64,000 nt of DNA from CAWBOV01 sp963790525 (GTDB taxonomy: Bacteria; Actinomycetota; Actinomycetes; Mycobacteriales; Jatrophihabitantaceae), in the NCBI GenBank assembly GCA_963790525.1, contig CAWBOV010000003.1, forward strand, positions 744,001 to 808,000, read 5' to 3'. This document shows, in pieces, positions 44,056 through 52,842 of this stretch. The first letter of the stretch is position 1; the number at the start of each line of letters is the position of its first letter. The translations under genes and the position numbers were made by a program. The notes beneath the pieces are model-generated. The model searched no databases and was not told where the DNA came from. It saw only the letters and a program-made list of their open reading frames with translations.

Positions 44056-44601
44056 GTGCCTATCCAGGTCGACCGCGACGCCCAGCGTCAGCACGTCACC
44101 GACATCGCCGCACGTGTCGTCGCCTACGAGGGAGTGTCGTCGCTAACGTTCCGTCGAGTAGCCGAGGCGGCAGGGACCAGCACCGCCATCGTGAGCACCT
44201 ACTTCACCGGCAAACAGGATCTGCTGCTGTCCACTCTGCGCGCCGCGGCAACGCGGACCTCCGTGCGTTTCGAGGCCGCAGCCGTAAGTGGTGACCTCCA
44301 GAGGTCGCTGGAAGCCTGGCTGCCGCTCGACGAGGAACGCCTCACCGACTGGCGCGTCATCATCGCGTTCTGGGGCGTCGCCGTGGCCGATCCCGAGCTC
44401 GCCCGGATCCAGGACGGGCATGTCAACCGAGCCCGCGGCCGGGTCAGCGCCCTGTTGCCGCGCCCTGACAACGCGCTCGCGGGACAAATCGTTGCACTCA
44501 CGCTCGGCATCGCCCTGCAAGCCGTCTTCGCCCCCACCGGACCGGCCTCGCGCGCGCAGCAACGCATGCTCGCCGAGGGACTGGCGCGGTTGCTCGCCTG
44601 A
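44056..44601 (+). CDS. TetR family transcriptional regulator
   Basis: 181-residue repressor. Helix-turn-helix YEGVSSLTFRRVAEAAGTST followed by IVSTYFTGKQDLLL; the C-terminal half is a TetR_C ligand domain. The start is GTG 44056 (VPIQVDRDAQRQHVTD). It is divergent from the Rieske oxygenase operon and adjacent to the repeat cluster at 43994-44027, so it probably controls the island's catabolic genes in response to the substrate or an acyl-CoA intermediate. Confidence 0.9.
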   Translation: MPIQVDRDAQRQHVTDIAARVVAYEGVSSLTFRRVAEAAGTSTAIVSTYFTGKQDLLLSTLRAAATRTSVRFEAAAVSGDLQRSLEAWLPLDEERLTDWRVIIAFWGVAVADPELARIQDGHVNRARGRVSALLPRPDNALAGQIVALTLGIALQAVFAPTGPASRAQQRMLAEGLARLLA

Positions 44602-45101
44602 ACCCCCCGGAACCTGGCGCGTCGAGCATTGGCACGGTCGCGCGACACGCGAACATCGGCTACTTGTATCGGCTGACCATCGGACCGGCGCGCAACGTCG
44701 GGCGTCATACGGAGTCATATGCGCAGCACGTGACTCGAGGTGCGGCCGCGCATGGCGAGACGAATAATTGGCGCTTCGAGCCGCCGTCCCGGCGTAGCCG
44801 GCCGAGGAGAAGCGTTTGGAGTTGCGTCGCGCCGACGAGGACTGAGATCGACGTCGGCGCGGCCGACCCAGAACATTTTCAGCACGGTGGAAGTGCGAGG
44901 AGTCCTCAATGGCATAGGCGGGGGGTTGGCTGACGTCGTGGCTCGTCCGTTCGGTGCATGGCTCGCGAACCGGCTTGGGCCACATGGGGGCCACACCGCA
45001 ACCGAATCAGACCGTCACCAGTGATGGCAACCAACGTCGGAGGTTCAGGAAATCTGGGATATCCAACCTCATTGAGAGCAACCAACCGTCCGGGGAAAGC
45101 A
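44602..45101. other. Non-coding right end of the island
   Basis: 500 bp without a supportable gene. Several short open frames exist on both strands but none has a ribosome site or recognisable motif. Base composition is lower in GC than the flanks. It ends at the right attachment repeat. Confidence 0.5.
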
Positions 45102-45144
45102 TTGACACGGTAGGGGTCACTGGTTCAATCCCAGTATCGCCCAC
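45102..45144 (+). repeat. Right attachment repeat (attR), partial tRNA-Val copy
   Basis: Exact 43-nt copy of 36183-36225. The 5' half of the tRNA is absent, so it is not a functional gene. Confidence 0.85.
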
Positions 45145-45148
45145 ATAG

Positions 45149-45187
45149 AAGGCCCGGAATCACTGGCTTCCAGTGGCTCCGGGCCTT
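45149..45187 (+). terminator. Hairpin terminator after the right attachment repeat
   Basis: AAGGCCCGGA (45149-45158) pairs with TCCGGGCCTT (45178-45187), with an inner ACTGG/CCAGT stem; TATTT follows. It is probably the ancestral tRNA-Val terminator. Confidence 0.8.
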
Positions 45188-45620
45188 ATTTGGTGCCCTG
45201 TTCGAGCACTGAACTTCAGGTGTGGTGGTCACCGCCGTTCCTGATCGCGTCGCCGGAACTCTGCAGCCCAGCGATTGCCGGCGATTCCGGCTGTGCGGCA
45301 CCCCAATTCCCAGCCCGGCCGCGGGCTCGGAGGCGCTGTGTGCAACGAACGTGCAACACCCTCCCGAGCGGATGCCGCGTTGTGAGCGTCCGTTCCGGGC
45401 CGGCCGATGGCGGCGGCGCCGACCTCTCACCAGTGCTTCGTAAGGTCGCGTTGATCGAGACCGCGACGACGGCGGTGTTGCACACCGGTTGCAACAGCCG
45501 CCCGGGAGACGGTGCGACGAAGTCGAAAGGCCCGCGAATACTGGGGGAGCGGCGGTCGGATGGACTCGTGAGCACTACCGCGGATGTTCAGTGATCGTCG
45601 TCGAGCCGACTGTGCGTGCG
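45188..45620. other. Gene-free stretch right of the island
   Basis: 433 bp with only unsupported short frames. It holds ACGTGCAACACC (45349-45360), also found at 36629-36640 inside the island, and nearby GTTGCA-type repeats; these could be recombinase arm sites or chance. Confidence 0.4.
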
Positions 45621-46435
45621 TCAGATCCCGAACTGGGCTTTGATGCCGGCGATGAAGGTGGCGTCGTCGGCTGACTTGCGGGCCGCGAGCAGCTCTGTCG
45701 CGTATGGGCCTGCGACGTAGCGAAGCTGGTCGGTGGCGTCGGTTGCTGCCTGGAAGATGGTTTCGGCTACGACGACGGGGTCGTCGCCGACGGTGCCTAG
45801 CTGTGCTTGGGCGGTGAAGAAGGCACCGACGATCTGCTGGTACTGGGTGAGGCTCTCGTCGTTGGTGAAGTCGAAGGATCGTCCGCCGAAGTCGGTGTTG
45901 ACGATGCCGGGCTCAACGATCTTGACGCGTACGCCGATGGCGGCGAGTTCGTAGTGGAGGGCTTCGCTGAGGCCTTCGACGGCGAACTTGCTGCCGTGGT
46001 ACAGGGTGCCCAGCGGGAACGTGACCTTACCTCCAATGGAGGAGATGTTCACGATCGTTCCGCCGCCGTTGGCGCGCAAGTGGGGCAGCACCGCCTTGGT
46101 GGTCTCGAGGAGGCCGACGACGTTGACGTCGAACTGCCGTCGGATCTTGTCCATCGGGGTCGCCTCGAGTAGTCCGTACGCGCCGTAGCCGGCGTTGTTG
46201 ACCAATGCGTCGATCCGGCCGAACCGTTCTAGGCCCTGGTCCACGGCGGCAGTGATGGAGTCGGGGTCCTGGACGTCAAGGCGGGTGACGAGCGCGCGGT
46301 CCAACGTGGTGAGCTCGGCCTCCTGCTCGGGTTGCGCATGGTGGCGACAACGTTCCAGCCTTGCTTGTGGAAGAACGTCGCGGTGGCCCTGCCGATGCCG
46401 CTGGAGCTTCCGGTGATGAGGATGGTCTTGGTCAT
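45621..46435 (-). CDS. Short-chain dehydrogenase/reductase (frame interrupted near 46330)
   Basis: SDR oxidoreductase of about 271 residues. The N-terminus MTKTILITGSSSGIGRATAT is read in one frame from ATG 46435 as far as VVATMRNP; the rest (EAELTTLDRALVTRLDV, NNAGYGAYG, YHGSK catalytic pair, VEPGIVNTDFGG) is in the next frame, so a one-base break near 46330 is inferred. It resembles the SDR group often annotated as 'oxidoreductase, ketoreductase-like'. Divergent from an AraC-type regulator, which probably controls it. Codon third positions are less GC-rich than in the envelope locus, hinting at acquisition. Confidence 0.8.
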
Positions 46436-46629
46436 GACTTCTCCGTATGTCAGTCGGCCGCCGCTCTGGTGGCTCGACTACGACGCTAGAAGCAGCACCC
46501 TCGGCTGGCACTAGCGTGCTACGCCATCTCACTTGCCGTTCACGCCACTACAGGATTGGCGTGTTCGGCGAGACAGGTGTCGCGTTTCGGCTGTGACTGT
46601 TACCGCGGCGAGATTACGGTGACAGGGTG

Positions 46630-47631
46630 ATGGCGGACCGATTCACCCTGGACCCGGGCATTCGGGCACTGCTGCTTGACCTTGGGATCTCGGTCAACCG
46701 AGTCCTGCGGCAAGCCCAACTGCCGGCTGGAGTGTTCCTGGACGGCACCGCGACCCTGTCGACCGAGGACTACTACCGGTTCTGGGACGCCGTCGATCTT
46801 GAGGCCGGCGATCCGAATCTCGCGGTACGGGTCGGCCGCGCGGTGTCGGTCGAGATCTTCAGCCCACCCATCTTCGCTGCGCTCCGCAGCGCTGACCTCC
46901 GGCTGGCGGCCGAGCGAGTCGCCAGGTTCAAGCCGCTCATCGGACCCGTGGCCCTCGACGTCACATCCGGGCGCCGCGGCCTGACGCTCGCGTTCCGCTG
47001 GCCGGAAGGACCGCCACCACCACGCTTGCTCGTCGCATCCGAGCTTGCCTTCTGGGTCGCACTCGCCCGGATCGGCACGCGGCGGCCGGTGCTCGCCGCC
47101 GCGGCAACCATGCGCCGCCCGTGCGAAAGTTCAGACGAGGTCATCGCATACTTCGGTACGTCTATCCGCAAGGGCGCGCTCGACACCGTCACCTTCACCA
47201 CCGAGCACTCCAGGCTTCCCTTCGTGACCGAAGACGAGTCCATGTGGACCTTCTTCGAGCCCGAGCTTCGCCGTCGCCTCGCCGATCTCGCAGAGTCCGC
47301 GACCACGGCGGAGCGCGTACGGGCCGCGCTCCATTCCACGCTGCCGGCCGGCGACAGCTCCATCAACGCCGTCGCTTACCAACTCGTTGTCAGCCCACGC
47401 ACCCTGCAACGTCAGCTCCACACTGAAGGCACGAGCTACCAAGCGGTCCTGACCGACACCCGCGAGCGGCTCGCCCGTCGCTACCTGAACGACAAGACGC
47501 TCACCACCGCACAGATCGCCTACCTGCTCGCCTACGACGACGCGAACTCGTTCTACCGAGCATTCCGACGATGGACCGGCGTCACGCCAGACACCGCCCG
47601 AACCGAGGAAGGGCTCGCCAAACTTCCCTAG
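46630..47631 (+). CDS. AraC family transcriptional regulator
   Basis: 333 residues. The N-terminal Arabinose_bd/OruR-type effector domain (about residues 15-200) is followed by two helix-turn-helix motifs, SINAVAYQLVVSPRTLQRQL and KTLTTAQIAYLLAYDDANSF, and the closing FYRAFRRWTGVTP. The ATG at 46630 and the in-frame GTG three bases before it are both possible starts. It is divergent from the SDR gene over a 194-bp gap, and its likely target is that gene. Confidence 0.9.
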   Translation: MADRFTLDPGIRALLLDLGISVNRVLRQAQLPAGVFLDGTATLSTEDYYRFWDAVDLEAGDPNLAVRVGRAVSVEIFSPPIFAALRSADLRLAAERVARFKPLIGPVALDVTSGRRGLTLAFRWPEGPPPPRLLVASELAFWVALARIGTRRPVLAAAATMRRPCESSDEVIAYFGTSIRKGALDTVTFTTEHSRLPFVTEDESMWTFFEPELRRRLADLAESATTAERVRAALHSTLPAGDSSINAVAYQLVVSPRTLQRQLHTEGTSYQAVLTDTRERLARRYLNDKTLTTAQIAYLLAYDDANSFYRAFRRWTGVTPDTARTEEGLAKLP

Positions 47632-47774
47632 GCCGGACTGACAGAAATTCTTCGCACAGCACTGGGGACTGCCCGGTCGCTGCATCGTCGGAGGCTTATG
47701 GGTGGAGCGCGGGCTTCCGAGAATCAGGCTTGGCGGGCGGCTGTCCGCCGCGCATCAGACCCTACTCTGATAAC

Positions 47775-47790
47775 GTATCTGATCAGATAC
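47775..47790. promoter_or_regulatory. Perfect 16-bp palindrome before XRE gene
   Basis: GTATCTGATCAGATAC is exactly self-complementary and ends 25 bp before the XRE gene's GTG. This is the expected operator of an autoregulated toxin-antitoxin-type module. Confidence 0.65.
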
Positions 47791-47815
47791 ATAAGCAGAC
47801 TTGAAGGAGCGGGCC

Positions 47816-48348
47816 GTGCGAGGCGCTGAGCTCTTGGGGTGGGTCCGTCGCACTGCCGGGCTGAGCCAGGATGAGCTTGCGGGGCGGGCGGGTACGTCGC
47901 GGACGGCGGTGTCGGCCTATGAGCGTGGTCGTAAGTCGCCCGCGCTGGACACCGTGGACCGGCTTCTGTCAGCTGCCGGTTATGAGCTTGATGCACGTCC
48001 TCGCGTGAGTTCGTCGCCGTTTCTGGCGCTCGGGGTCGGGTTGCGCGCGTGCCTAGTCGCCTGCCGAGACTGCCCGTGGCGCAGGCGTTGGCTGCGGTGG
48101 AGTTGCCGTTGACGGTGAACTGGTCGCAGCCGGGTCGGGTGTTTCGGCTGTCCGATCGTGGCGATCGGGCGCGGGTGTATGAGCTGGTGTTGCGCGAGGG
48201 CAGCGACGCGGACGTGCTCGCCTACATCGACGGCGCGTTGCTGGTCGATCTGTGGGACGAGTTGGTGTTGCCCAGGGCCGTCCGCGCGGCGTGGTCGCCG
48301 CTGATCGATCAGGTCCGCGGTGTCGTGGATGTGCCGGTCGTGGCGTAG
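47816..48348 (+). CDS. XRE-type helix-turn-helix protein, antitoxin-like (frame interrupted near 48000)
   Basis: About 177 residues. The N-terminal HTH_3 domain reads GWVRRTAGLSQDELAGRAG and SRTAVSAYERGRKSPALDTV. After LDARPR the homology continues one frame over: EFVAVSGARGRVARVPSRLP, then LPLTVNWSQPGRVFRLSDR and GALLVDLWDELVLPRAVRAA. Proteins of this two-part design occur beside AbiEii-type nucleotidyltransferases, as here. The GTG at 47816 has GAAGGAG upstream. The upstream palindrome suggests autorepression. A one-base break near 48000 may be real or a sequencing error. Confidence 0.72.
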
Positions 48349-48371
48349 TGGTTGGCTCGGGCGGCGGTCAC

Positions 48372-48690
48372 TTGACCACGTTTCAGCTCTCAGGTGGCGC
48401 AGCTGTTCTTCGGCCTGCCGGCCAGTGACGGGTTCCTGCTGGCTGGGGGAGGGGCACTGCTGGCGCAGCGCCTGACATCGCGCCCGACCCAGGACTTGGA
48501 CTTCTTCACCCGGCCCGGGATCGTGATACCTGACCAGCTTGGACCAGCTGGCCAAGCCGGCGCCGACGAGGTCCTCGACGCCGCGGCCGCGGCATGGACG
48601 GCCTGGCGCGTAGCCACAGGGATCGCCAAGGGTTTGCCGGAAGTCCCCGAGGTGTTCAGCGACGGTCTGACCGCCTCAATCTGGTACTGA
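48372..48690 (+). pseudogene. Truncated AbiEii-type nucleotidyltransferase (toxin remnant)
   Basis: The N-terminal part of a nucleotidyltransferase partner: TTG start with TTFQL, a frame slip near 48388, then VAQLFFGLPASDGFLLAGG and LLAQRLTSRPTQDLDFFTR, the conserved substrate-binding opening with the Asp pair. Beyond about 48520 the family's catalytic middle and C-terminus are missing, and the remaining residues to the stop at 48690 do not match. The toxin is therefore truncated at about one third of normal length. It follows the XRE gene by 23 bp. Confidence 0.6.
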
Positions 48691-48867
48691 CTCGACGGGC
48701 CAGCTGGCGACAACGACGGGTCGCCGGAGCACTCAATCTCGGCTACGCATTCGAGCGGCGTCGAAGGGTTTACCAAGGCGTGGTCTCAACCCGCATGGCA
48801 ATTGAGGTGCGCCCATCGGAGGATCTGGTGTCTCGCGTGCTCTCCGAACGGGCGCTACCGTTCAGCA

Positions 48868-49500
48868 ATGACGGGGCCAGGTGATCTTGCAGGAGAACTC
48901 GGTATCACTGCGAAACGACTCAGAAGTTGGCTTCGTGACGCCTACCCGCGATTCGAACCGGGTACTCGTTGGGAGCTCTCCTCCGACCAAGTCGAGGCGG
49001 CGCGGAAGCATTGGGCGACGCCAGCGCCCAATCTCTCGCGGCCCTCAACGATATCCACCACATCTCGGGCGACCAGCGACGAGGCCTACGTGGTCGATCT
49101 GCTCGATGAAATGCTCGGATCGAGGTCACATCGGCAACATAGGTTTGACTGGCTACTCGGCGACCCGGGCCGTGATTCAAGACAGGCTCGGTTGCCGGTG
49201 GACGCCTACTGGCCCGAGCTGCAACTCGTGGCCGAGTACCGAGAACGACAACACACTGAGTCGACGCCGTTCTTCGATAAGCCGTCTGTTGTTACCGTCA
49301 GCGGCGTAGATCGACGCGAGCAGCGGCGCCGCTATGACGCGCGGAGAGATGAGCTGGTGCCGTTGCACGGGCTCAGACTTCTTGTGGTTGATGCGGATCA
49401 ACTTGTCTGCGACAGACGTGGCCGACTCAAGCGGACACGCGAGGATGACAGGAAACGGCTGACAGCCCTGCTTCGCGAGTTAAGCATTCCGAATGTCTGA
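48868..49500 (+). CDS. Hypothetical protein with winged-helix-like N-terminus and nuclease-like C-terminus
   Basis: 210 residues. The N-terminal 45 residues (LAGELGITAKRLRSWLRDAY, then SSDQVEAARKHW) look like a DNA-binding Lsr2-tail or MerR-like domain. The C-terminal domain contains LPVDAYWPELQLVAEYRERQ, then FFDKPSVVTVSGVDRREQRR and LRLLVVDADQL. The Asp-x(n)-Glu-x-Arg pattern resembles PD-(D/E)XK-like nucleases, but the canonical Lys is not evident. ATG 48868 is preferred over an upstream TTG. No operon partner is seen; a defence role is a guess based on domain type and its place beside a toxin-antitoxin remnant. Confidence 0.6.
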   Translation: MTGPGDLAGELGITAKRLRSWLRDAYPRFEPGTRWELSSDQVEAARKHWATPAPNLSRPSTISTTSRATSDEAYVVDLLDEMLGSRSHRQHRFDWLLGDPGRDSRQARLPVDAYWPELQLVAEYRERQHTESTPFFDKPSVVTVSGVDRREQRRRYDARRDELVPLHGLRLLVVDADQLVCDRRGRLKRTREDDRKRLTALLRELSIPNV

Positions 49501-49752
49501 AACCAGGGCAGGCACTCAAAGCCTGATTTCCTAACTACAGATTGATCCATTTGCTCGTGGGCGAGACATGCCGATCATGCTCGGTATCGACGGCTTGGGA
49601 CGCGCTCTGAATGCATGAAGCGGAGAGCGGTCCAGGCCAAGGCTGTCCTGTGGCTAGTGGAACGATGACGGGGAGGTGGTTGGGCCCATGGCTCGACGCG
49701 GTTGTGGACTGGTCACCAGCGGGTCTGGGCAGCTGAGGGAGGTGGGGAACGG

Positions 49753-50463
49753 ATGAGCATTCGTTTCGAGGAACTGGCTTGGCAGGAAACGCCGATAGGA
49801 GCCATCAGTCTGCGGCGCCGTCTGGACCCTTCGCTCCTCGTCGACGTCTACGAGGTGAAGCTGGGCGAGGAGTTCCTCATGTCGAGCCTATTCACCGTCG
49901 CGGAGATCGCCTTGGCGACCCTGGGCCTGGCTGAACTTTCGGACACCGACCTCGATGTCGCCGTCGGTGGACTCGGGCTCGGCTACACCGCCTGCGCAGT
50001 TCTCGACGACGCACGAGTCAGGTCGCTGCTCGTGGTGGAGGCGATCGAGGAGGTAATCCGCTGGCATGAACATCGCCTACTTCCCGAGGTCGTCGCTCTG
50101 TGCGCCGATCCCCGCACTCGGCTGCAACACGGCGACTTCTTCGCGATGGCGGAGTCCGCGGTCGGTTTCGACGCGGCCATGCCGCAGCGGAGGTTCGACG
50201 CCATCCTGCTGGACGTCGACCACACGCCAAGACACCACCTACACCCCAGCCACGCTGCCTTCTACACCCCTGCAGGACTGCGCCGTCTCGCGATTCATCT
50301 GCGGCCCGGCGGGGTATTCGCGTTGTGGTCCGACGATCCACCCGATTCCGATTTCCTCGGGGCCCTCGACGAGGTGTTCGCTATCGTCCGGGCTCAGGTT
50401 GTTCGCTTCCCCAATCCGATCACTGGCGGCGACTCCGCAAACACGGTTTACATCGCCAGATAA
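49753..50463 (+). CDS. Spermidine synthase-like (polyamine aminopropyltransferase family) protein
   Basis: 236-residue Rossmann protein of the spermidine-synthase/methyltransferase superfamily. VAVGGLGLGYTACAVLDD is the cofactor loop, LVVEAIEEVIRWHEHRLLP the acidic ribose-binding end, and FDAILLDVDHTPRHHLHPSH the active-site region with the catalytic-type Asp. Downstream LRRLAIHLRPGGVFALWSDD completes the fold. Stand-alone actinobacterial members often lack proven aminopropyl transfer, so a methyltransferase-like role is possible. The ATG 49753 has GAGGTGGGGAACGG upstream. Neighbours are unrelated. Confidence 0.75.
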   Translation: MSIRFEELAWQETPIGAISLRRRLDPSLLVDVYEVKLGEEFLMSSLFTVAEIALATLGLAELSDTDLDVAVGGLGLGYTACAVLDDARVRSLLVVEAIEEVIRWHEHRLLPEVVALCADPRTRLQHGDFFAMAESAVGFDAAMPQRRFDAILLDVDHTPRHHLHPSHAAFYTPAGLRRLAIHLRPGGVFALWSDDPPDSDFLGALDEVFAIVRAQVVRFPNPITGGDSANTVYIAR

Positions 50464-50705
50464 TCGAGTACCTCGAGCCGAGGTGTGGACCCATTCCGTA
50501 ATGCGGGCATCGCGATGCATGACCCTGGTCCCGAACCAGATCGACTCTTCTGCGCGGTCGCTCCCGCGTAACGCAGTGTTCGGTATCGGCGGCTCTCGCG
50601 CGGCTGGCACTCGACCGCCCAGTCCGGCGCGCGGGTGCTTCCGGCCCGGCATCGTCGGCTTCGCGTTGCCGCGGAGACGTGCGGCGCCGCCCCTGGGCGC
50701 GGGCG

Positions 50706-51074
50706 TCAAGCGCGGTCGTGGAGGGTGATCTGGTAGCCGTCGGGATCGGCGAAGGTGAAGGTGCGACCGAAGGGCCCGTCGATGGGTGCTGAAACGATGG
50801 TGTGGCCGTCGGCTGCAAGGGCGTCGTGGATGTCCTGGACGTCGGTTGCGTGAAGCCAGATCGCGGCGCCGATCCCGGGTTGAGCGACCGAGGCAAGGTC
50901 GGTGCCCGGGATGAGGTCTCGCAGTGCGAACGCGATCGGCTTCGTGTCGAAGACGACGGCGTGCGGAGGGCCTGCCGCAGAACGCACGAGGCCGAGGTAC
51001 TGCTCGTAGAACGCCCGAGAGGCGTCGAGGTCACGAGCCTGAAGAGAGACGAAATCGGGACCGGTGGCGGGCAT
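50706..51074 (-). CDS. VOC family (glyoxalase/dioxygenase-fold) protein
   Basis: 122-residue vicinal-oxygen-chelate protein: FVSLQARDLDASRAFYEQYL, central IWLHATDVQDIHDALAADG and C-terminal FTFADPDGYQITLHD. Such proteins detoxify or bind small electrophiles and antibiotics. The ATG 51074 has GAAGGAG upstream. It is divergent from a MarR gene, with two operators in the 63-bp gap, so the MarR protein very probably represses it. Confidence 0.85.
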   Translation of the reverse strand: MPATGPDFVSLQARDLDASRAFYEQYLGLVRSAAGPPHAVVFDTKPIAFALRDLIPGTDLASVAQPGIGAAIWLHATDVQDIHDALAADGHTIVSAPIDGPFGRTFTFADPDGYQITLHDRA

Positions 51075-51093
51075 GATGTTACTCCTTCGATGT

Positions 51094-51139
51094 GTGTCAG
51101 TGTTCTGACACGCATCACTGTATGTCAGAATACTGACAT
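51094..51139. promoter_or_regulatory. Twin MarR operators
   Basis: GTGTCAGTGTTCTGACAC (51094-51111) and ATGTCAGAATACTGACAT (51122-51139) share the form TGTCAG-N4-CTGACA. Their centres are 28 bp apart, and the second overlaps the MarR start codon. Confidence 0.8.
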
Positions 51140-51596
51140 GAGTCAAAACGGTGCCGGCATCGACCTGGAGACATCGCTGGGCTACCTGCTCAAGCAGGCG
51201 TCGAGCGCGCTGCGCACAGCCATGGAAGATGTGCTGCGGCCGCTCGGGATGAGCGTGACCCACTACTCCTGCCTCGAACTGCTGGCTCAACGTCCGGGCC
51301 TGTCGAACTCCGAGCTCGCCCGCGGCGCATTCGTGACTAGGCAGTCGATGAACGTGCTTCTTCAGACGCTGGAACGAGACGGGCAGGTGACCAGGCCTGC
51401 TCAGCCGGTCGTTGGGAAGGTCCTTCCGGCGCGACTCACCCCACGCGGTCGGCGAAGCCTGGCGAAGGCGACCGCCGCAGTCCGATCCGTCGAGGTCAGG
51501 ATGCTGGGCGGCATGTCCGCAGCAGAGCAATCCGAGGCATTCACGATCCTTCAGACCATGATCCGATCCCTACGACCCGATCACGAGCGCGCCTGA
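51138..51596 (+). CDS. MarR family transcriptional regulator
   Basis: 152 residues, winged helix-turn-helix: VTHYSCLELLAQRPGLSNSE, recognition region RGAFVTRQSMNVLLQTLERD and wing PVVGKVLPARLTPRGRR. Start ATG 51138 (MSQNGAGIDLETSLGYL) overlaps one of its two likely operators, implying tight autoregulation. It is divergent from the VOC gene, its probable target. The ligand is unknown. Confidence 0.92.
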   Translation: MSQNGAGIDLETSLGYLLKQASSALRTAMEDVLRPLGMSVTHYSCLELLAQRPGLSNSELARGAFVTRQSMNVLLQTLERDGQVTRPAQPVVGKVLPARLTPRGRRSLAKATAAVRSVEVRMLGGMSAAEQSEAFTILQTMIRSLRPDHERA

Positions 51597-51858
51597 CCGT
51601 CCTTGGGGGCAGCGGACGTTCGAGCGAACGCAGCGCCCGCAGGTCGGCGTAACGCTGCGGCACGCGCACAGAGCGCCTCATCTGCGCAGCAACGCGGTTC
51701 AACGTTTCCGCGCGCCTATTGACGGTTCGTACGCGGATCGGCGAGGACATCCGACCGAGTCGGTCCTAGCGTGGCGGGCACAGCGCCTCCAGGGTCTGCT
51801 GGACGAAAAGGCAACAGTGGTTAGTCACGCAACCTGAGCGGTTGGCGCGGCGGGGGAG

Positions 51859-52644
51859 TCACGACTCTGCGAACGCGCCGCCGATCCCGCCCACACTGAA
51901 GAACCGGTGCAGGCAGGCGAATACGAGCACCGGCGGGGCCAGCGTGATCAGAGCGAGCGACATCTGCCCGGATCCGCCGAATGCCTGCACCGCGATCGGC
52001 AACGTGTACCTCGACTGCGCGCGGATGAATACGACGGCGACCAGATAGTCGTTCCACGCGATCAAGAACGTGAGGATCGACGTGGACAGGATTCCCGGAA
52101 GGCAGTTGCGGAGCACGATCCTGACGAAGCCGCCCAGCAACGTCGCCCCGTCGATCCACGCGGCCTCCTCGAGGCTGATGGGTACGGAGTCGATGTAGGC
52201 CGCCATCATCCATGTCGCTACCGCCACCGACGAGCCGACGTAGATGACCGCGAGCCCGACGAGGTTGTCGGACAGATGCAGCCTCACGAACAGGATGAAC
52301 AGTGGGATGACCGAGGTGATCACCGGCAGGGACTGCACCAGAAACAGCAGCAGGGAGTAGCCGGCCACCATCCGGCCCCGCCCTCGCGACAAGACGTAGC
52401 CCGCCGGCGCAGCCACGAGCACTGACACCACCACGCTGGCCACGGTCACCGCCAAGCTGTTGCCCAACCACCTCAACGCTTCGGTGTGGCGCACGACGCC
52501 CGTCAGGTTGGCGAGCGTGATCACCTGGTGGGCGGGTGATCCGGGGCCGGGTCGCAGGGCCTGCACGACGATCACGGCAATGGGTGCGAGGACGACCGCC
52601 GTGATCACGAAGGCGATCGCGAAACGCAGCCACCTGAACCCCAC
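51859..52644 (-). CDS. ABC transporter permease, sugar type (MalG-like), orphan
   Basis: Inner-membrane permease of 261 residues with six hydrophobic segments. The ATPase-contact EAA loop is EEAAWIDGATLLGGFVRIVL, followed by LPGILSTSILTFLIAWNDYL, typical of MalG/carbohydrate CUT1 permeases. The GTG at 52644 has GGGGAGG upstream. No partner permease, binding protein or ATPase gene adjoins, so it may be a relic or work with distant subunits. Confidence 0.8.
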   Translation of the reverse strand: MGFRWLRFAIAFVITAVVLAPIAVIVVQALRPGPGSPAHQVITLANLTGVVRHTEALRWLGNSLAVTVASVVVSVLVAAPAGYVLSRGRGRMVAGYSLLLFLVQSLPVITSVIPLFILFVRLHLSDNLVGLAVIYVGSSVAVATWMMAAYIDSVPISLEEAAWIDGATLLGGFVRIVLRNCLPGILSTSILTFLIAWNDYLVAVVFIRAQSRYTLPIAVQAFGGSGQMSLALITLAPPVLVFACLHRFFSVGGIGGAFAES

Positions 52645-52842
52645 AGGCACCTCCCCTGAACACCGGAACTGTGGATTAGCGTAAAACGCCGAGCATGAGA
52701 CTGAGACGGTCGAATGTCGAATGGGTACAGGTTCGGGGATACCGCGAGCGGGATGTGATTGAACTGGCCCGGTCGGATCGACCGGCTGCTCACCAGATCC
52801 GCGCACGGGTCGAACCCTGCGAGTCGCCGTCCACAGATCAGT

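Larger units (their letters stand above)
36226..45144. mobile_element. 8.9-kb catabolic island integrated at tRNA-Val
   Basis: The block lies between an intact tRNA-Val and a 43-nt copy of its 3' end. Its cargo is one regulator and about eight catabolic genes in two convergent operons. No integrase, excisionase or transfer gene is recognisable, so it is either a remnant or is mobilised in trans. The terminator-like hairpin right of the 45102 copy (45149-45187) is probably the original tRNA-Val terminator, displaced by the insertion. Confidence 0.7.

Noticed and set aside
45102..45144. Second tRNA-Val gene
   Set aside because: Only the 3' part is present; acceptor 5' strand and D-arm are missing.
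36629..45360. Shared ACGTGCAACACC as recombinase arm sites
   Set aside because: One copy inside and one outside the island, a single 12-mer match, and no recombinase to bind it; kept only as a remark.
45190..45594. Open frame right of the island
   Set aside because: No motif, poor start and composition unlike the neighbours.
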